Positions 52,147 to 61,198 of a DNA stretch of 64,000 nucleotides are shown in pieces; positions within the stretch are counted from its first letter, which is position 1; every line of letters starts with the position of its first letter. Location: NCBI RefSeq assembly GCF_018688495.1, contig NZ_CP061320.1:282586-346585 (forward strand). The letters run 5' to 3'. Position numbers and translations under genes: made by a program. Origin of the DNA: Polynucleobacter sp. Adler-ghost. Its GTDB lineage: Bacteria; Pseudomonadota; Gammaproteobacteria; Burkholderiales; Burkholderiaceae. The notes below the pieces were generated by a model. That model searched no databases. It was not told where the DNA came from and was given only the letters and a program-made list of their open reading frames with translations.

Positions 52147-53055
52147 CTATTGAGTACCAATGAAGGCTGGATAGTCGTATAGCATACAGGGATTGTCCGA
52201 GAGAATTACTTTTCTCAGGTTTGGATCTGTTACCCAAGACCCGAATAGATCGCAGAGATCAGCGTCATGTGGCATTTGCTTTTTGACCATCACGTGAGGC
52301 CAATCGCTACCCCAAATTAATCGCTTGCTGTTGGCCTGAATTACCTCATCATTGAATGCTCGCATATCTGTATAAGGAAAGTCCCCATCACAAATACGGT
52401 AGGGACCAGTCATTTTGACCCAAGCCTTTTGCTCTCGTAGAAGTTCTAGTAAGCCTTGAAAGCCGGGGTCATTCACACCATGTCTTGAGTGGGAATAGCC
52501 AAAGTGCCCAAATACCAAGTCCACTGGAAAGTTTGCAAATGTTGTGGCGAGATCGGGGTATTCATTAACGTGGGCAAGTAACTCCAAATGCCAGCCAAAA
52601 GGTTTAATACGTTTAGCGATGGAAGTTAATTCATCGATCGGTAAACCCTTTGTTTTATCAGCAACATCTACAACATTGCAACGAATGCCACGAACACCAG
52701 CATGATGCATGACCTCTAATTCTGCATCGGAGATTTTGGGATCAATGACTGCAACCCCACGAAATTTGTCGGGCTTGCTGGTGAGTGCCGCGAGCATGGC
52801 TCGATTATCAGTGCCGTATACGCTGGGCTGAACTAAGACGGCGCGCTCAACACCCAGCACATGCAATAAAGATTCGTATTGGGTCAGCGTAGCATCGGGC
52901 GGAGTGTAGATGCGCTCATCAGCATAAGGAAACGCCAGAGCTGGCCCGCATATATGGGCATGACAATCTACCGCCCCAGGGGGAAATTGAATCTTTGGAG
53001 ATCGAATTTCTGAATCTGGGGCTTGGCAGAGTGGTGCAGCGTGAGTTGAGTTCAA
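52147..53055 (-). CDS. amidohydrolase, 2-pyrone-4,6-dicarboxylate lactonase-like
   Basis: A 302-residue TIM-barrel amidohydrolase. GAVDCHAHICGPALAFPYA has the opening HxH, ERAVLVQPSVYGTDNRAM, VRGIRCNVVD, LVFGHFGYSH and LIWGSDWPHV (the terminal Asp) match LigI-type lactonases of protocatechuate meta-cleavage and similar hydrolases. It follows a Bug receptor that could bring in a dicarboxylic or aromatic acid; the pair often co-occurs in betaproteobacteria. Exact substrate uncertain. Confidence 0.82.
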   Translation of the reverse strand: MNSTHAAPLCQAPDSEIRSPKIQFPPGAVDCHAHICGPALAFPYADERIYTPPDATLTQYESLLHVLGVERAVLVQPSVYGTDNRAMLAALTSKPDKFRGVAVIDPKISDAELEVMHHAGVRGIRCNVVDVADKTKGLPIDELTSIAKRIKPFGWHLELLAHVNEYPDLATTFANFPVDLVFGHFGYSHSRHGVNDPGFQGLLELLREQKAWVKMTGPYRICDGDFPYTDMRAFNDEVIQANSKRLIWGSDWPHVMVKKQMPHDADLCDLFGSWVTDPNLRKVILSDNPCMLYDYPAFIGTQ

Positions 53056-53070
53056 TTTACTGTGGATAAA

Positions 53071-54081
53071 TTACTGAGGCTCGATGTTGGCATCTTTAGC
53101 AATCTTCTGATACTTCGCCATTTCTTCGCGCACAAACTTACCGAACTCTTGTGGGCTCATGGGAGTTGCTTTGATACCCTTGGCTTCATAAGCGGTTTTC
53201 ACTTCGGGAGATTGCATCGCCAAATTAATATCTTGATTAATCTTTTTCACAATTGCAGCTGGTGTACCAGCGGGTGCCCACACACCAAACCACAAACCAA
53301 TTTCAAAGTTGGCATAACCCAACTCAGCGATGCTCGGAATATCTGGTACGGCAGCATTACGCGCTTTACTAGTTACACCAAGCGCTCTCACTTTCCCACC
53401 TTTGAGTTGTCCGATGGCGGTATCGAGTGGTGCCATATAAAAAGCGGTGCGTCCAGCCATCGTATCTTGAATAGCTTCTGGTGAGCCTTTGTAAGGAACG
53501 TGTATGAGCTTGATGCCCATCATTTGATTAAAGTATTCAGCGGCAAGGTGAGTTGAGCTACCAACGCCTGCAGATGCAAAAGTAATCTCGCCAGGCTTTG
53601 ACTTGGCCGCAATAACTAAATCACGAACGGATTGATAAGGACCATCTGCGGAGGTAATTAAGACATAAGGTGTTTGCCCAAGGATGTCGACATCCACTAG
53701 GCTTTTGAGTGGGTCGTAAGGCAGCTTTTTATAAATGGCTGGATTGGCCGCGTATGACGCTGATTGCACCAGAAGAGTGTAGCCATCCGGTTCGGCACTT
53801 ACAACCGCGCCAGTACCGATTAGGCCACCAGCACCAGGACGATTTTCAATAATGACGGATTGTTTCCAAGTCTCAGAAAGGCTTTTAGCAACAATGCGAC
53901 CAGCAATATCAGCACCAGAACCCGCGGTCAGGGGCACAATCATCTTTACTGTGCGATTGGGGTAGCTTTGCGCGCTGGCGGCCGTAGAAATCAGGTTGAG
54001 GCTAAGCCCTAGGCTAATGAATAAGCTCAACATCAAGTTGCGCTTCAGTGAGCGAGGGGATTGCAATATCTTTTGCATCAT
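53071..54081 (-). CDS. Bug/TctC family tripartite tricarboxylate transporter substrate-binding protein
   Basis: A 336-residue periplasmic receptor with an N-terminal signal (LMLSLFISLGLSLNLISTAASAQ, cleavage after SAQ). YPNRTVKMIVPLTAGSGADI, RPGAGGLIGTGAVVSAEPDG, LIHVPYKGSPEAIQDTMAG and VRALGVTSKAR are Bug family signatures. No TctA/TctB membrane subunit is adjacent, which is normal for the orphan Bug receptors abundant in Burkholderiales. Ligand unknown, probably a carboxylic acid. Confidence 0.92.
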   Translation of the reverse strand: MMQKILQSPRSLKRNLMLSLFISLGLSLNLISTAASAQSYPNRTVKMIVPLTAGSGADIAGRIVAKSLSETWKQSVIIENRPGAGGLIGTGAVVSAEPDGYTLLVQSASYAANPAIYKKLPYDPLKSLVDVDILGQTPYVLITSADGPYQSVRDLVIAAKSKPGEITFASAGVGSSTHLAAEYFNQMMGIKLIHVPYKGSPEAIQDTMAGRTAFYMAPLDTAIGQLKGGKVRALGVTSKARNAAVPDIPSIAELGYANFEIGLWFGVWAPAGTPAAIVKKINQDINLAMQSPEVKTAYEAKGIKATPMSPQEFGKFVREEMAKYQKIAKDANIEPQ

Positions 54082-54195
54082 GTCTCCTAAGTATTTTTAT
54101 AGTTTCATTGGATAATCTACCATGCTCCTTTCAAGATCTCCATGATCAAGATGGGATATATAAAAATTGCTGAACCAGCTAGAAAGCAGAGACAA

Positions 54196-55011
54196 ATGAG
54201 CCAAAAACTAGAAAAACAGATCATCAAGATCAACGGGGTCGATATTGCCTATCGTTTTGATGGCCCTAGTGACGGCCATGTGGTGATGATGGCGAATAGC
54301 CTGATGTCAGATTGCAGTATGTGGGATTGGAATGTGCCTGCATTAAGCGATCGTTATCGAGTCCTCCGTTTTGATAAACGGGGCCATGGCGATTCAGAAA
54401 CAACCCCGGCACCCTACAGCATCCCCCAATTGGCTGATGATGCGGTTGCTCTATTGGATGCCCTGAAGATTGATAAAGTGCATTTCATTGGACTCTCAAT
54501 GGGCGGCATGATTGGTCAGCAACTAGGTGCTCGTTTTCCGGAGCGCGTTTATTCTCTATCCCTCTGTGACACAGCAAGTGAAATGCCCCCTCGTAGTTTG
54601 TGGGAAGAGCGTTTTGAGCTTGCGCGCAAAGAAGGTATTGCCGGTTTAGTGGATGGCACTATTAAGCGTTGGTTTACTGGCCCATTTATTGCGCGCGCAC
54701 CTCAAGATATTGCCAAAGTGCGGGGGATGATATTGGGTACCGGGGTTGAGGGTTATCTAGGGTGTGCAAGTGCTGTTAGGGATATGGCGCAAACTACCAT
54801 GCTCTTAAAAATCAAGGCCCCAACGTTGATTCTGACAGGGCGTCAGGATCCAGCCTGTACGGTAGATCAAGCAATTGTGCTCAATCGTATGATTGATGGC
54901 TCGAAGTTAGTCATACTGGAGGATGCAGCGCATCTTTCTAACATCGAGCAGCCCGAGGAATTTAATCGCACTGTCCGTGACTTTATTGATACAGTGGACA
55001 ACACTTTGTAG
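54196..55011 (+). CDS. pcaD: alpha/beta hydrolase, 3-oxoadipate enol-lactonase-like
   Basis: About 271 residues from ATG 54196, since the region before it in frame lacks similarity. The nucleophile elbow is GLSMGGMIGQQ, the catalytic Asp is in LTGRQDPACT and the His in EDAAHLSNIEQP; YRVLRFDKRGHGDSE is the PcaD-type opening. In the beta-ketoadipate pathway PcaD opens 3-oxoadipate enol-lactone. It is divergent from the Bug receptor. Without other pca genes nearby the symbol is tentative. Confidence 0.75.
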   Translation: MSQKLEKQIIKINGVDIAYRFDGPSDGHVVMMANSLMSDCSMWDWNVPALSDRYRVLRFDKRGHGDSETTPAPYSIPQLADDAVALLDALKIDKVHFIGLSMGGMIGQQLGARFPERVYSLSLCDTASEMPPRSLWEERFELARKEGIAGLVDGTIKRWFTGPFIARAPQDIAKVRGMILGTGVEGYLGCASAVRDMAQTTMLLKIKAPTLILTGRQDPACTVDQAIVLNRMIDGSKLVILEDAAHLSNIEQPEEFNRTVRDFIDTVDNTL

Positions 55012-55036
55012 GAATGTATTTAAACATTAAAGCGCT

Positions 55037-55222
55037 ATGCCAATGAAAAAAACGGATCTCTATAAAAACCTCGCCCTGGCAACTGCACAACGCATGAAAA
55101 ATGCCGCTAAGACGCCAAAGCCGGGTGCGGCAGAGGGCATTGCTAAAACCAAAAAAGAGCTTGCTAGTAGCAATCCTATGCTTGCCTCTTTGATGGGTAA
55201 GACTAAGTCAAAGTCGAAGTAG
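55037..55222 (+). CDS. small basic protein, unknown
   Basis: A 61-residue, Lys/Ala-rich protein (MKKTDLYKNLALATAQRMKN at its core; the start may be Met3, 55043). No domain recognised. It ends MLASLMGKTKSKSK. It is 25 bases after the hydrolase and 31 before the TonB receptor, on the same strand. Possibly a nucleic-acid-binding or unstructured protein; coding status is moderate. Confidence 0.45.
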   Translation: MPMKKTDLYKNLALATAQRMKNAAKTPKPGAAEGIAKTKKELASSNPMLASLMGKTKSKSK

Positions 55223-55253
55223 TACATAGCTTGATGGGTAAGGAGATATTGCT

Positions 55254-57407
55254 TTGAGAGTAGGGCTGTGCCAAAGCGCACTGGTCTTGGCTTTTATTAC
55301 GCCATTAGCTCTGGCGCAAATTGCTCCCCCACCCAATTACGATCAAAAGTTAAGTGATGTGGTGGTCAATGCCACTCGCTCTGATACGCCCTTGGATCGG
55401 ATGCCACTGAACACGACGATTTTGACCAAAGAGGTATTGGAGGGTTCCCCAGATCAAACCATCGATCAGGTACTTAAAAATGTGCCGGGTGTATTTCTGA
55501 ATGATGTGCCGTACTATCAAAAGGACCCGACAGGGCAGAGTATTAATGTGCGCGGTTTGGGTTATGGGCGCACATTGGTATTGATTGATGGGTTGCCTGC
55601 AAACGATGCTTTTTATGGAACGGTGCAGTGGAATTTAGTTCCCATGTCCTCGATTGAGTCTGTTGAATTTATTCGCGGCGGTGTATCTAGCCTGTGGGGT
55701 AATTACGGCATGGGTGGCGTTATCAATATCAATACTAAGACGCCCAAGAACAGTTCCCAGGATGTATCTGCTAGTTACGGGTCCTTTGGCACTGGCAATA
55801 TTGCTGCCTCTAAGGACCTCATTGTTTCAGATGCAATGCAGATGCGGTTCTCAGCAGATTATTTTTCAAGTGAGGGTTTTCAAAACTACGCCACAATTTC
55901 TCCGGGCTCACCAAGCAATATTAAAAATGGGATGGGTACGGATACGGTTAAGAATTCGAATGTGCGTTTGCAGAATTATTTCAAGCCAACACAAGATACC
56001 AATGCCTTTTTACGCATGGGCTACAGCACGATGTCCGATTTAAGTAATAACTATGCAATAGCGCCTAATTTAATTCAAATGGCGGATATTGCAGCGGGCT
56101 CAACAACGCAATTGGATGCGAACAAAAAGACTCAGGTCAACGTGTATTACCAGGCAACGAACTTTTATAAGCAGACTGCGAATAATTTAAGTGCTGCACC
56201 ATTTAGGCCATACGTTAACGCAAACTATACGGATCCTTACTCTACTGTGGGTGCTTCAGCTCAGTACACTCATGATTTAAAGGTTGCAGGAATTGATCAA
56301 TATATTATTGGTGTTGATGCGAGAAATATTTCTGCATCAAATCAAACAAATAGTTTATCTACAGCTGGCGCTGTAAGCTCTGTAAGTTATGCACAGGGGC
56401 AGCAAAATTTTTATGGCCTCTTAGGCCAGATTAAATCGAGCGCTAGCAGCATTCCTCTTGAAGCTACTTTAGGTGCGCGTATTGATCAATGGAATAGCCA
56501 GACCCCAAGCTCATACAACGCTGGTGCAGGTGGTTCTAATCCCCAATATCAGGCAATTCCCAATCAAAGCAAAACCCAATTAAGCCCTTCATTGGGTTTG
56601 CTCTATAAGGCAAATAAAAACTGGGATTTGCGAAGTGCAGCCTATCAGGCTTTTCATGCGCCCAGTATGAATAACACCTTGCGTAGTTATGGGAATTCTA
56701 TTAGTGGCTACTCTTTAGCAAACCCGAATTTAACTCCTGAGACGATGACGGGCTACGAGCTTGGAACGGATTACCGCTGGAAAAGTGGATTTGCTCAGTT
56801 AACAGCATTTAACAATTACATTCAAAATGCCATTACGAGCTACAAAATTACCACCGCAAATTGGGCGTTCGCGAACAGTCTGTGTGGAACGTCAGGTCTG
56901 TCGGGCTGCTCTTCAACTAGCTTGACGCCTGGCTATACCAATGTGAGTTACTACACTAATCAGCAAAACTTGCTTAGTCGTGGAATTGAGCTGCAATACC
57001 ATCATGACCTTAATGCGCAATGGGCATTGGATGGGGGATACAGCTACACAAGCACAATTCTGACCTGGAGTGCCACTACAGATCCTATCAATACACAGGT
57101 AGGTGGCGTTCCTAAAAATATGGCGAATGCTGGAATTACTTACTACCCAATTCCTCAGGCAAGCTTAACTACTACAGTGCGTTATGTTGGTAACTCTTGG
57201 ATGTCTACCGGCACTTTGCCAGTGCCCGCTTATGCAGTTGTTGGTTTAAAAGCTAACTACCAACTCACGCAACAAGCCTCCATCTTTGCCTCAGTAGTCA
57301 ATTTATTTAACCGTCAATATGTGACATTTAATATTGCCAGTCAGGCATCTGCTTACCAAGCGGGTATGCCACAGGCTTTATCAGTTGGTGCGCGTATCAA
57401 CTTTTAA
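55254..57407 (+). CDS. TonB-dependent outer-membrane receptor
   Basis: A 717-residue receptor from TTG 55254, preceded by AAGGAGAT at 7 bases. Signal peptide at residues 1-21 (LVLAFITPLALAQ). The plug domain runs about 30-160: VVVNATRSDTPLD (TonB-box-like neighbourhood), DQVLKNVPGVFLND, INVRGLGYGRTLVLIDG and IESVEFIRGGVSSLWG. The barrel ends in ...VGARINF with the terminal Phe needed by Bam. No iron-siderophore signature is visible. Lying before a PQQ-type dehydrogenase and a cytochrome c, it may import PQQ or a sugar-derived compound. Confidence 0.92.
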   Translation: MRVGLCQSALVLAFITPLALAQIAPPPNYDQKLSDVVVNATRSDTPLDRMPLNTTILTKEVLEGSPDQTIDQVLKNVPGVFLNDVPYYQKDPTGQSINVRGLGYGRTLVLIDGLPANDAFYGTVQWNLVPMSSIESVEFIRGGVSSLWGNYGMGGVININTKTPKNSSQDVSASYGSFGTGNIAASKDLIVSDAMQMRFSADYFSSEGFQNYATISPGSPSNIKNGMGTDTVKNSNVRLQNYFKPTQDTNAFLRMGYSTMSDLSNNYAIAPNLIQMADIAAGSTTQLDANKKTQVNVYYQATNFYKQTANNLSAAPFRPYVNANYTDPYSTVGASAQYTHDLKVAGIDQYIIGVDARNISASNQTNSLSTAGAVSSVSYAQGQQNFYGLLGQIKSSASSIPLEATLGARIDQWNSQTPSSYNAGAGGSNPQYQAIPNQSKTQLSPSLGLLYKANKNWDLRSAAYQAFHAPSMNNTLRSYGNSISGYSLANPNLTPETMTGYELGTDYRWKSGFAQLTAFNNYIQNAITSYKITTANWAFANSLCGTSGLSGCSSTSLTPGYTNVSYYTNQQNLLSRGIELQYHHDLNAQWALDGGYSYTSTILTWSATTDPINTQVGGVPKNMANAGITYYPIPQASLTTTVRYVGNSWMSTGTLPVPAYAVVGLKANYQLTQQASIFASVVNLFNRQYVTFNIASQASAYQAGMPQALSVGARINF

Positions 57408-57529
57408 GGGTCTGATGTAAGGCATAACCCTAACAAAGTGGGGTGGTTCTGTGGTCAAAAGAGTGATTAAATAAGCATACAAAAACAAAAAATAAAAAAA
57501 TATAAATACAAATTAAGAGAAGGGTTCAA

Positions 57530-58795
57530 ATGAAATCTATTAATACCGGCATGAAGGTGAAACTCATGCCATTAGTTGCAGCTTTATTGGCGTCCTCAGT
57601 GCTTGGTTTGCAGGGCTGTTCCACAGGATCTACAGCGGTAACAGAGGCGCCTAAGCCTGCTGCAGCACCAGCCTGGAAACAGGGAATGGGCGCAGATATG
57701 TCCACTTCAAAGTTGGCTCCCTTGGCAGGCAAGATGACTGCTACCCCAGCTAGTGAGATTCCCCTGAATAATCTCAAGTTACCCTCAGGTTTCAAGATTG
57801 AAATCTATGCGACCGGCATTCCTGGTGCTCGTGAAATGGCTATGGGTGATAACGGCAAGATTTATGTTGGTACCCGTGCAATTGGCCGTGTTTATGAGGT
57901 CAGCAATAACGGCAAAGAGCGCACTAGTCGTGTGGTGGTTGATAAGTTAGTGCAGCCCTCAGGTGTGGCGTATAAGAATGGATCACTTTATGTCATGGCG
58001 ATTGATAAAGTCTTACGTTATGACGGCATTAGTAAGAATCCTGGCGTAGCGCCAGTCGATTTAACTTCTAAGTTTAATTTGCCACCAGAGCAGCACCATA
58101 ACTGGAAATACATTGCCTTTGGTCCGGATGGAAAGTTATATGTTCCTTTTGGCGCACCTTGTAATATTTGTGAGTTACCCACTCCTGAATATGCTCAGAT
58201 TCGTCGCTACAATCCAGACGGCTCCGGCATGGAAGTATTGGCGACAGGTGTAAGAAATACTCAGGGATTTGACTGGCATCCAGTGACAAAGCAACTCTGG
58301 TTTACAAATCATGGACGCGATTGGATGGGTGACGACAAGCCAAATGACACCCTACATCTGCTTGCTAAAAAGGGTGAAAATTTTGGCTTCCCATACTGCC
58401 ATGAAGGCAATATGCCAGACGATAAAATTGTTAAACCTAATCCATGCGAAGGTGTGACTCAGCCAGTAGCACTGTTAGGTGCTCATGCTGCAGTGATGGG
58501 TATTAAGTTCTATACCGGCAATATGTTCCCTGCAGAATATAAAAACGTAGCATTTATTGCACGTAAGGGCTCTTGGAATCGTAATGTTAAATCTGGTTAT
58601 GACGTAGTTACTGTGAAGGCTGATGCAGATGGTAAAAATGCCAAGGTAACCCCGTTTATCACCGGTTTCATGAACTCCAGCGATCAATCATTCTGGGGTC
58701 GTCCTACATTCTTTATGCAAATGCCCGATGGATCTATGTTGCTGACAGATGAGCAATTAGGAGCAATTTACAGAATCACCTACAGCAAAAAATAA
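57530..58795 (+). CDS. sorbosone/aldose sugar dehydrogenase family lipoprotein (PQQ-type beta-propeller)
   Basis: A 421-residue protein of the glucose/sorbosone dehydrogenase family. Lipobox LQGC (Cys about 30) follows a hydrophobic signal. GFKIEIYATGIPGAREMAMG, GVAYKNGSLYVMAI, YIAFGPDGKLYVPFGAPCN, VRNTQGFDWHPVTKQLWFTN, HGRDWMGDDKPNDTL and FGFPYCHEG are family elements of the six-bladed propeller where PQQ binds. The electron acceptor is likely the adjacent cytochrome c. Between it and the TonB gene lie 122 A-rich bases with a TTAGGGT-type motif. Start is preceded by GAGAAGGG. Confidence 0.88.
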   Translation: MKSINTGMKVKLMPLVAALLASSVLGLQGCSTGSTAVTEAPKPAAAPAWKQGMGADMSTSKLAPLAGKMTATPASEIPLNNLKLPSGFKIEIYATGIPGAREMAMGDNGKIYVGTRAIGRVYEVSNNGKERTSRVVVDKLVQPSGVAYKNGSLYVMAIDKVLRYDGISKNPGVAPVDLTSKFNLPPEQHHNWKYIAFGPDGKLYVPFGAPCNICELPTPEYAQIRRYNPDGSGMEVLATGVRNTQGFDWHPVTKQLWFTNHGRDWMGDDKPNDTLHLLAKKGENFGFPYCHEGNMPDDKIVKPNPCEGVTQPVALLGAHAAVMGIKFYTGNMFPAEYKNVAFIARKGSWNRNVKSGYDVVTVKADADGKNAKVTPFITGFMNSSDQSFWGRPTFFMQMPDGSMLLTDEQLGAIYRITYSKK

Positions 58796-58798
58796 ACA

Positions 58799-59386
58799 TT
58801 GGTATTTGTGAGATCTTTGAAAATAGCGGCGTTACTCTCGGGGATTTATCTCTCCTTGGTTGCGCCGCTGTCATTTGCACAGGATGTCAGTGCCAAGTTG
58901 GCAGTTTGTGCTGCATGCCATGGGTCTGATGGTAATTCAGCCATGGTGGGGGTCCCTTCTCTTGCAGGGCAACCCAAAATATTTCTAGAAAATAATCTCA
59001 TCATGATTCGCGAGGGTATTCGAGATATTCCCGCGATGAAGGGGCAGTTGAATGGATTTACTGACCCACAAATTATTGCCTTAGCCAAGTTCTACTCTAC
59101 TCAGCCCTTGAAATCTGAACCGGGTAAACGGGATGATGCGCTTCATGAAAGGGGTCAGCTGCTTTCGAAGCAGGCACTTTGCGGGACATGCCACTTACCC
59201 GACTATGTTGGTCGTGAGCAAATGCCTAGACTTGCTGGGCAACGCGAGGATTACTTATTGCATACCATGCGTCAATTCCGAAGCAATCAAGCAACTGGGC
59301 GAGATACCATTATGGCGGCTTCCTTGTATGGTATGAATGATGATGATTTGAAAGCAATTGCGCAATATCTCTCGCAATTAAAATAA
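58799..59386 (+). CDS. dihaem cytochrome c (c4/c553-like)
   Basis: A 195-residue periplasmic cytochrome with a signal (LKIAALLSGIYLSLVAPLSFAQ) and two haem sites, CAACHGSDGN and CGTCHLPDY. Met ligand candidates MKGQL and MAASLYGM. It starts at TTG 58799, 3 bases after the dehydrogenase stop, and is almost certainly its electron acceptor. A later GTG at 58808 is an alternative start. Confidence 0.92.
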   Translation: MVFVRSLKIAALLSGIYLSLVAPLSFAQDVSAKLAVCAACHGSDGNSAMVGVPSLAGQPKIFLENNLIMIREGIRDIPAMKGQLNGFTDPQIIALAKFYSTQPLKSEPGKRDDALHERGQLLSKQALCGTCHLPDYVGREQMPRLAGQREDYLLHTMRQFRSNQATGRDTIMAASLYGMNDDDLKAIAQYLSQLK

Positions 59387-59471
59387 GATTTCCCGTCCTT
59401 TGAATGAAGATTAAATTCATGAGGGCGCACATGTAGCACCCTTACATTAGGGACCTGAAGAGACTATCGTA

Positions 59472-60548
59472 TTGCAATCAAAAAACCACTTTTTATTAGT
59501 TGACTCTTTTAAAGTCTTTGCCGCTTTACTAATCATCCTGCACCATCTATCGAGTTATGGTCAGATGGCAGTGGATGCACGCTCAGTTTTGCCGGGCTTG
59601 ATGACATGGCTTTTTGAATACGGTCGTTATGCTGTGCAAGTCTTTTTGGTGATGGCGGGGTACTTGGCAGCCCAGTCACTTACGCGTTTTGCTAATACGC
59701 AGTTCAGTAGCCAAACCCTATTGCGAGTCATCATCAATCGCTATTTGCGTTTGTTTGCCCCCTATATTGCCGCTTTAGTTTTTACTATCTTCTGCGCTTG
59801 GATTGCGCGCTTTTGGGTTAATGATGAATTCGTTGGCGAGCAAGAAACGCTGAGCCAATTTATTGCCCACCTGTTTTTTCTGCAAGGCATTCTGGGGCTT
59901 GACTCCATCTCTGCGGGCGCCTGGTATGTAGCGATTGACTGGCAGCTCTACTCAGTATTCGCTGTATTGCTTATTTCCTTTTCGTCTTATCAAGCTTTGA
60001 TATGGCTGATCAGTATTGTTGCTGTGAGCTCTTTGCTCTACTTCAATCGTTCCGCACAATACGAGGCCTACTTTATTTATTTCATTGGCTCTTATGGGCT
60101 TGGCGTACTAGCCTATCTTGCGAAGCACTTTGCTGATAAGAAGATTCAAGTCTTAGCTAAGTTTGCACTGATTGCAATTGGATTAATTATTGCGATCTCC
60201 GCATTACATCAAGTGTGGTTGCGAAATTTCTTGGCTTGGTTTGTGGCTTTGCTTTTATTCGTGTGGGGAAATACGGGCTACCCAAGCTTGCTGCCTAGAG
60301 GTTCAAAAGTAAAAGCATATATATTGCACTCTATTGCATGGGCCAGCCCCCTCTCATACTGTGCCTTCTTAATTCACTTTGCATTTATCTTGCTAGCAAA
60401 TACACTTTATATTGCTTCTGGAATGCATGCTCACGAGAGTGGCTTAATTGCAATTAGCTTAATGTTGGGAGTCGTAGTGTGTAGCACTATTGCTGCTAGC
60501 TACCTATATCGCTGGGTAGAAATTCCCTCAGCTAAGCTAAAGATTTAA
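59472..60548 (+). CDS. acyltransferase 3 family membrane protein
   Basis: A 358-residue polytopic protein of the OafA/NolL family, from TTG 59472. SFKVFAALLIILHHLSSYG carries the catalytic His-His, and YGRYAVQVFLVMAGYLA and AGAWYVAIDWQLYSVFAVLL are conserved. About ten membrane helices. It O-acetylates or otherwise acylates glycans or peptidoglycan. It may modify the surface polymer made by the left half, though unlinked. A motif CCCTTACATTAGGG lies 20 bases upstream. Confidence 0.85.
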   Translation: MQSKNHFLLVDSFKVFAALLIILHHLSSYGQMAVDARSVLPGLMTWLFEYGRYAVQVFLVMAGYLAAQSLTRFANTQFSSQTLLRVIINRYLRLFAPYIAALVFTIFCAWIARFWVNDEFVGEQETLSQFIAHLFFLQGILGLDSISAGAWYVAIDWQLYSVFAVLLISFSSYQALIWLISIVAVSSLLYFNRSAQYEAYFIYFIGSYGLGVLAYLAKHFADKKIQVLAKFALIAIGLIIAISALHQVWLRNFLAWFVALLLFVWGNTGYPSLLPRGSKVKAYILHSIAWASPLSYCAFLIHFAFILLANTLYIASGMHAHESGLIAISLMLGVVVCSTIAASYLYRWVEIPSAKLKI

Positions 60549-60557
60549 AGCAAATAC

Positions 60558-61085
60558 TTAAATACCCATATCCTTTAAGACGCGGAAGATTTCTCGATAA
60601 GCCTTAGGGGGTTTATTGGCTTCTTTTTCTTTGCGAGCATTGCGGATGAGGGTGCGCATATTCTGAATATCCATATCGGGATATTGCTCAATCATCTTGG
60701 TAAAGGTTTCATCATTTGCTATCAGGCGATCGCGATAAGACTCTAAATGATGTAGTTTTGCAGTTTCTTCCTTGCTAACGCCCTGAATTGCATCTAGGCG
60801 CTTTTGAATTGCATCTAATTCCTCTTCATCCAAAAATCGCATGAGCTTGCCAAGATACTGCTTATGACGACGAATTGCTTCAAAACTCTTAATCTTGTTA
60901 GTTTCCGCAATGGAGGCCTTAATCGCCTCATCCATTGGTATAGTCTTTAAGGCATCGCTACTGAGTGCTGCTAGAACTTCGGCCAGCTTTTGGCGCTCAG
61001 TCATCAAGCGCTTTAGCTCGGATTTGCTAGGCCCATCATCAAGATCATCTTTCTTGGGGGTGCGGTTCTTTTCGTTGACGTGCAT
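60558..61085 (-). CDS. darP: ribosome biogenesis protein DarP (DUF615/YjgA)
   Basis: A 175-residue highly charged helical protein. KSELKRLMTERQKLAEVLAALS, IKSFEAIRRHKQYLGKLMRF and HLESYRDRLIANDE are DUF615 signatures. DarP binds 50S precursors during late maturation. The N-terminal DDLDDGPSKSE is acidic. Convergent with the acyltransferase (9-base gap) and divergent from the GMC oxidoreductase. Confidence 0.9.
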   Translation of the reverse strand: MHVNEKNRTPKKDDLDDGPSKSELKRLMTERQKLAEVLAALSSDALKTIPMDEAIKASIAETNKIKSFEAIRRHKQYLGKLMRFLDEEELDAIQKRLDAIQGVSKEETAKLHHLESYRDRLIANDETFTKMIEQYPDMDIQNMRTLIRNARKEKEANKPPKAYREIFRVLKDMGI

Positions 61086-61103
61086 GAGCGTATTTTAGAC
61101 GGG

Positions 61104-61161
61104 TATTTACCGTTTCTAGCTGAATCTTCCAATTTCTTCTTATTGGAAGATTTGGTAAATA
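61104..61161. promoter_or_regulatory. nested inverted repeats upstream of GMC oxidoreductase
   Basis: An inner perfect 11-bp stem, AATCTTCCAAT (61123-61133) and ATTGGAAGATT (61142-61152) with an 8-base loop, is enclosed by TATTTACC (61104-61111) and GGTAAATA (61154-61161). It fills the gap between the divergent darP and GMC oxidoreductase genes. No T-run follows on either strand, so it looks like a regulatory element. Confidence 0.6.
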
Positions 61162-61198
61162 ATAGAGTTTATAAATGGGCGTCTATATAACTAGAGAT

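Noticed and set aside
57481..57520. A-rich tract upstream of the sorbosone dehydrogenase as a phase-variable repeat
   Set aside because: The A-runs are short and irregular, without a long homopolymer or tandem unit; ordinary AT-rich leader.
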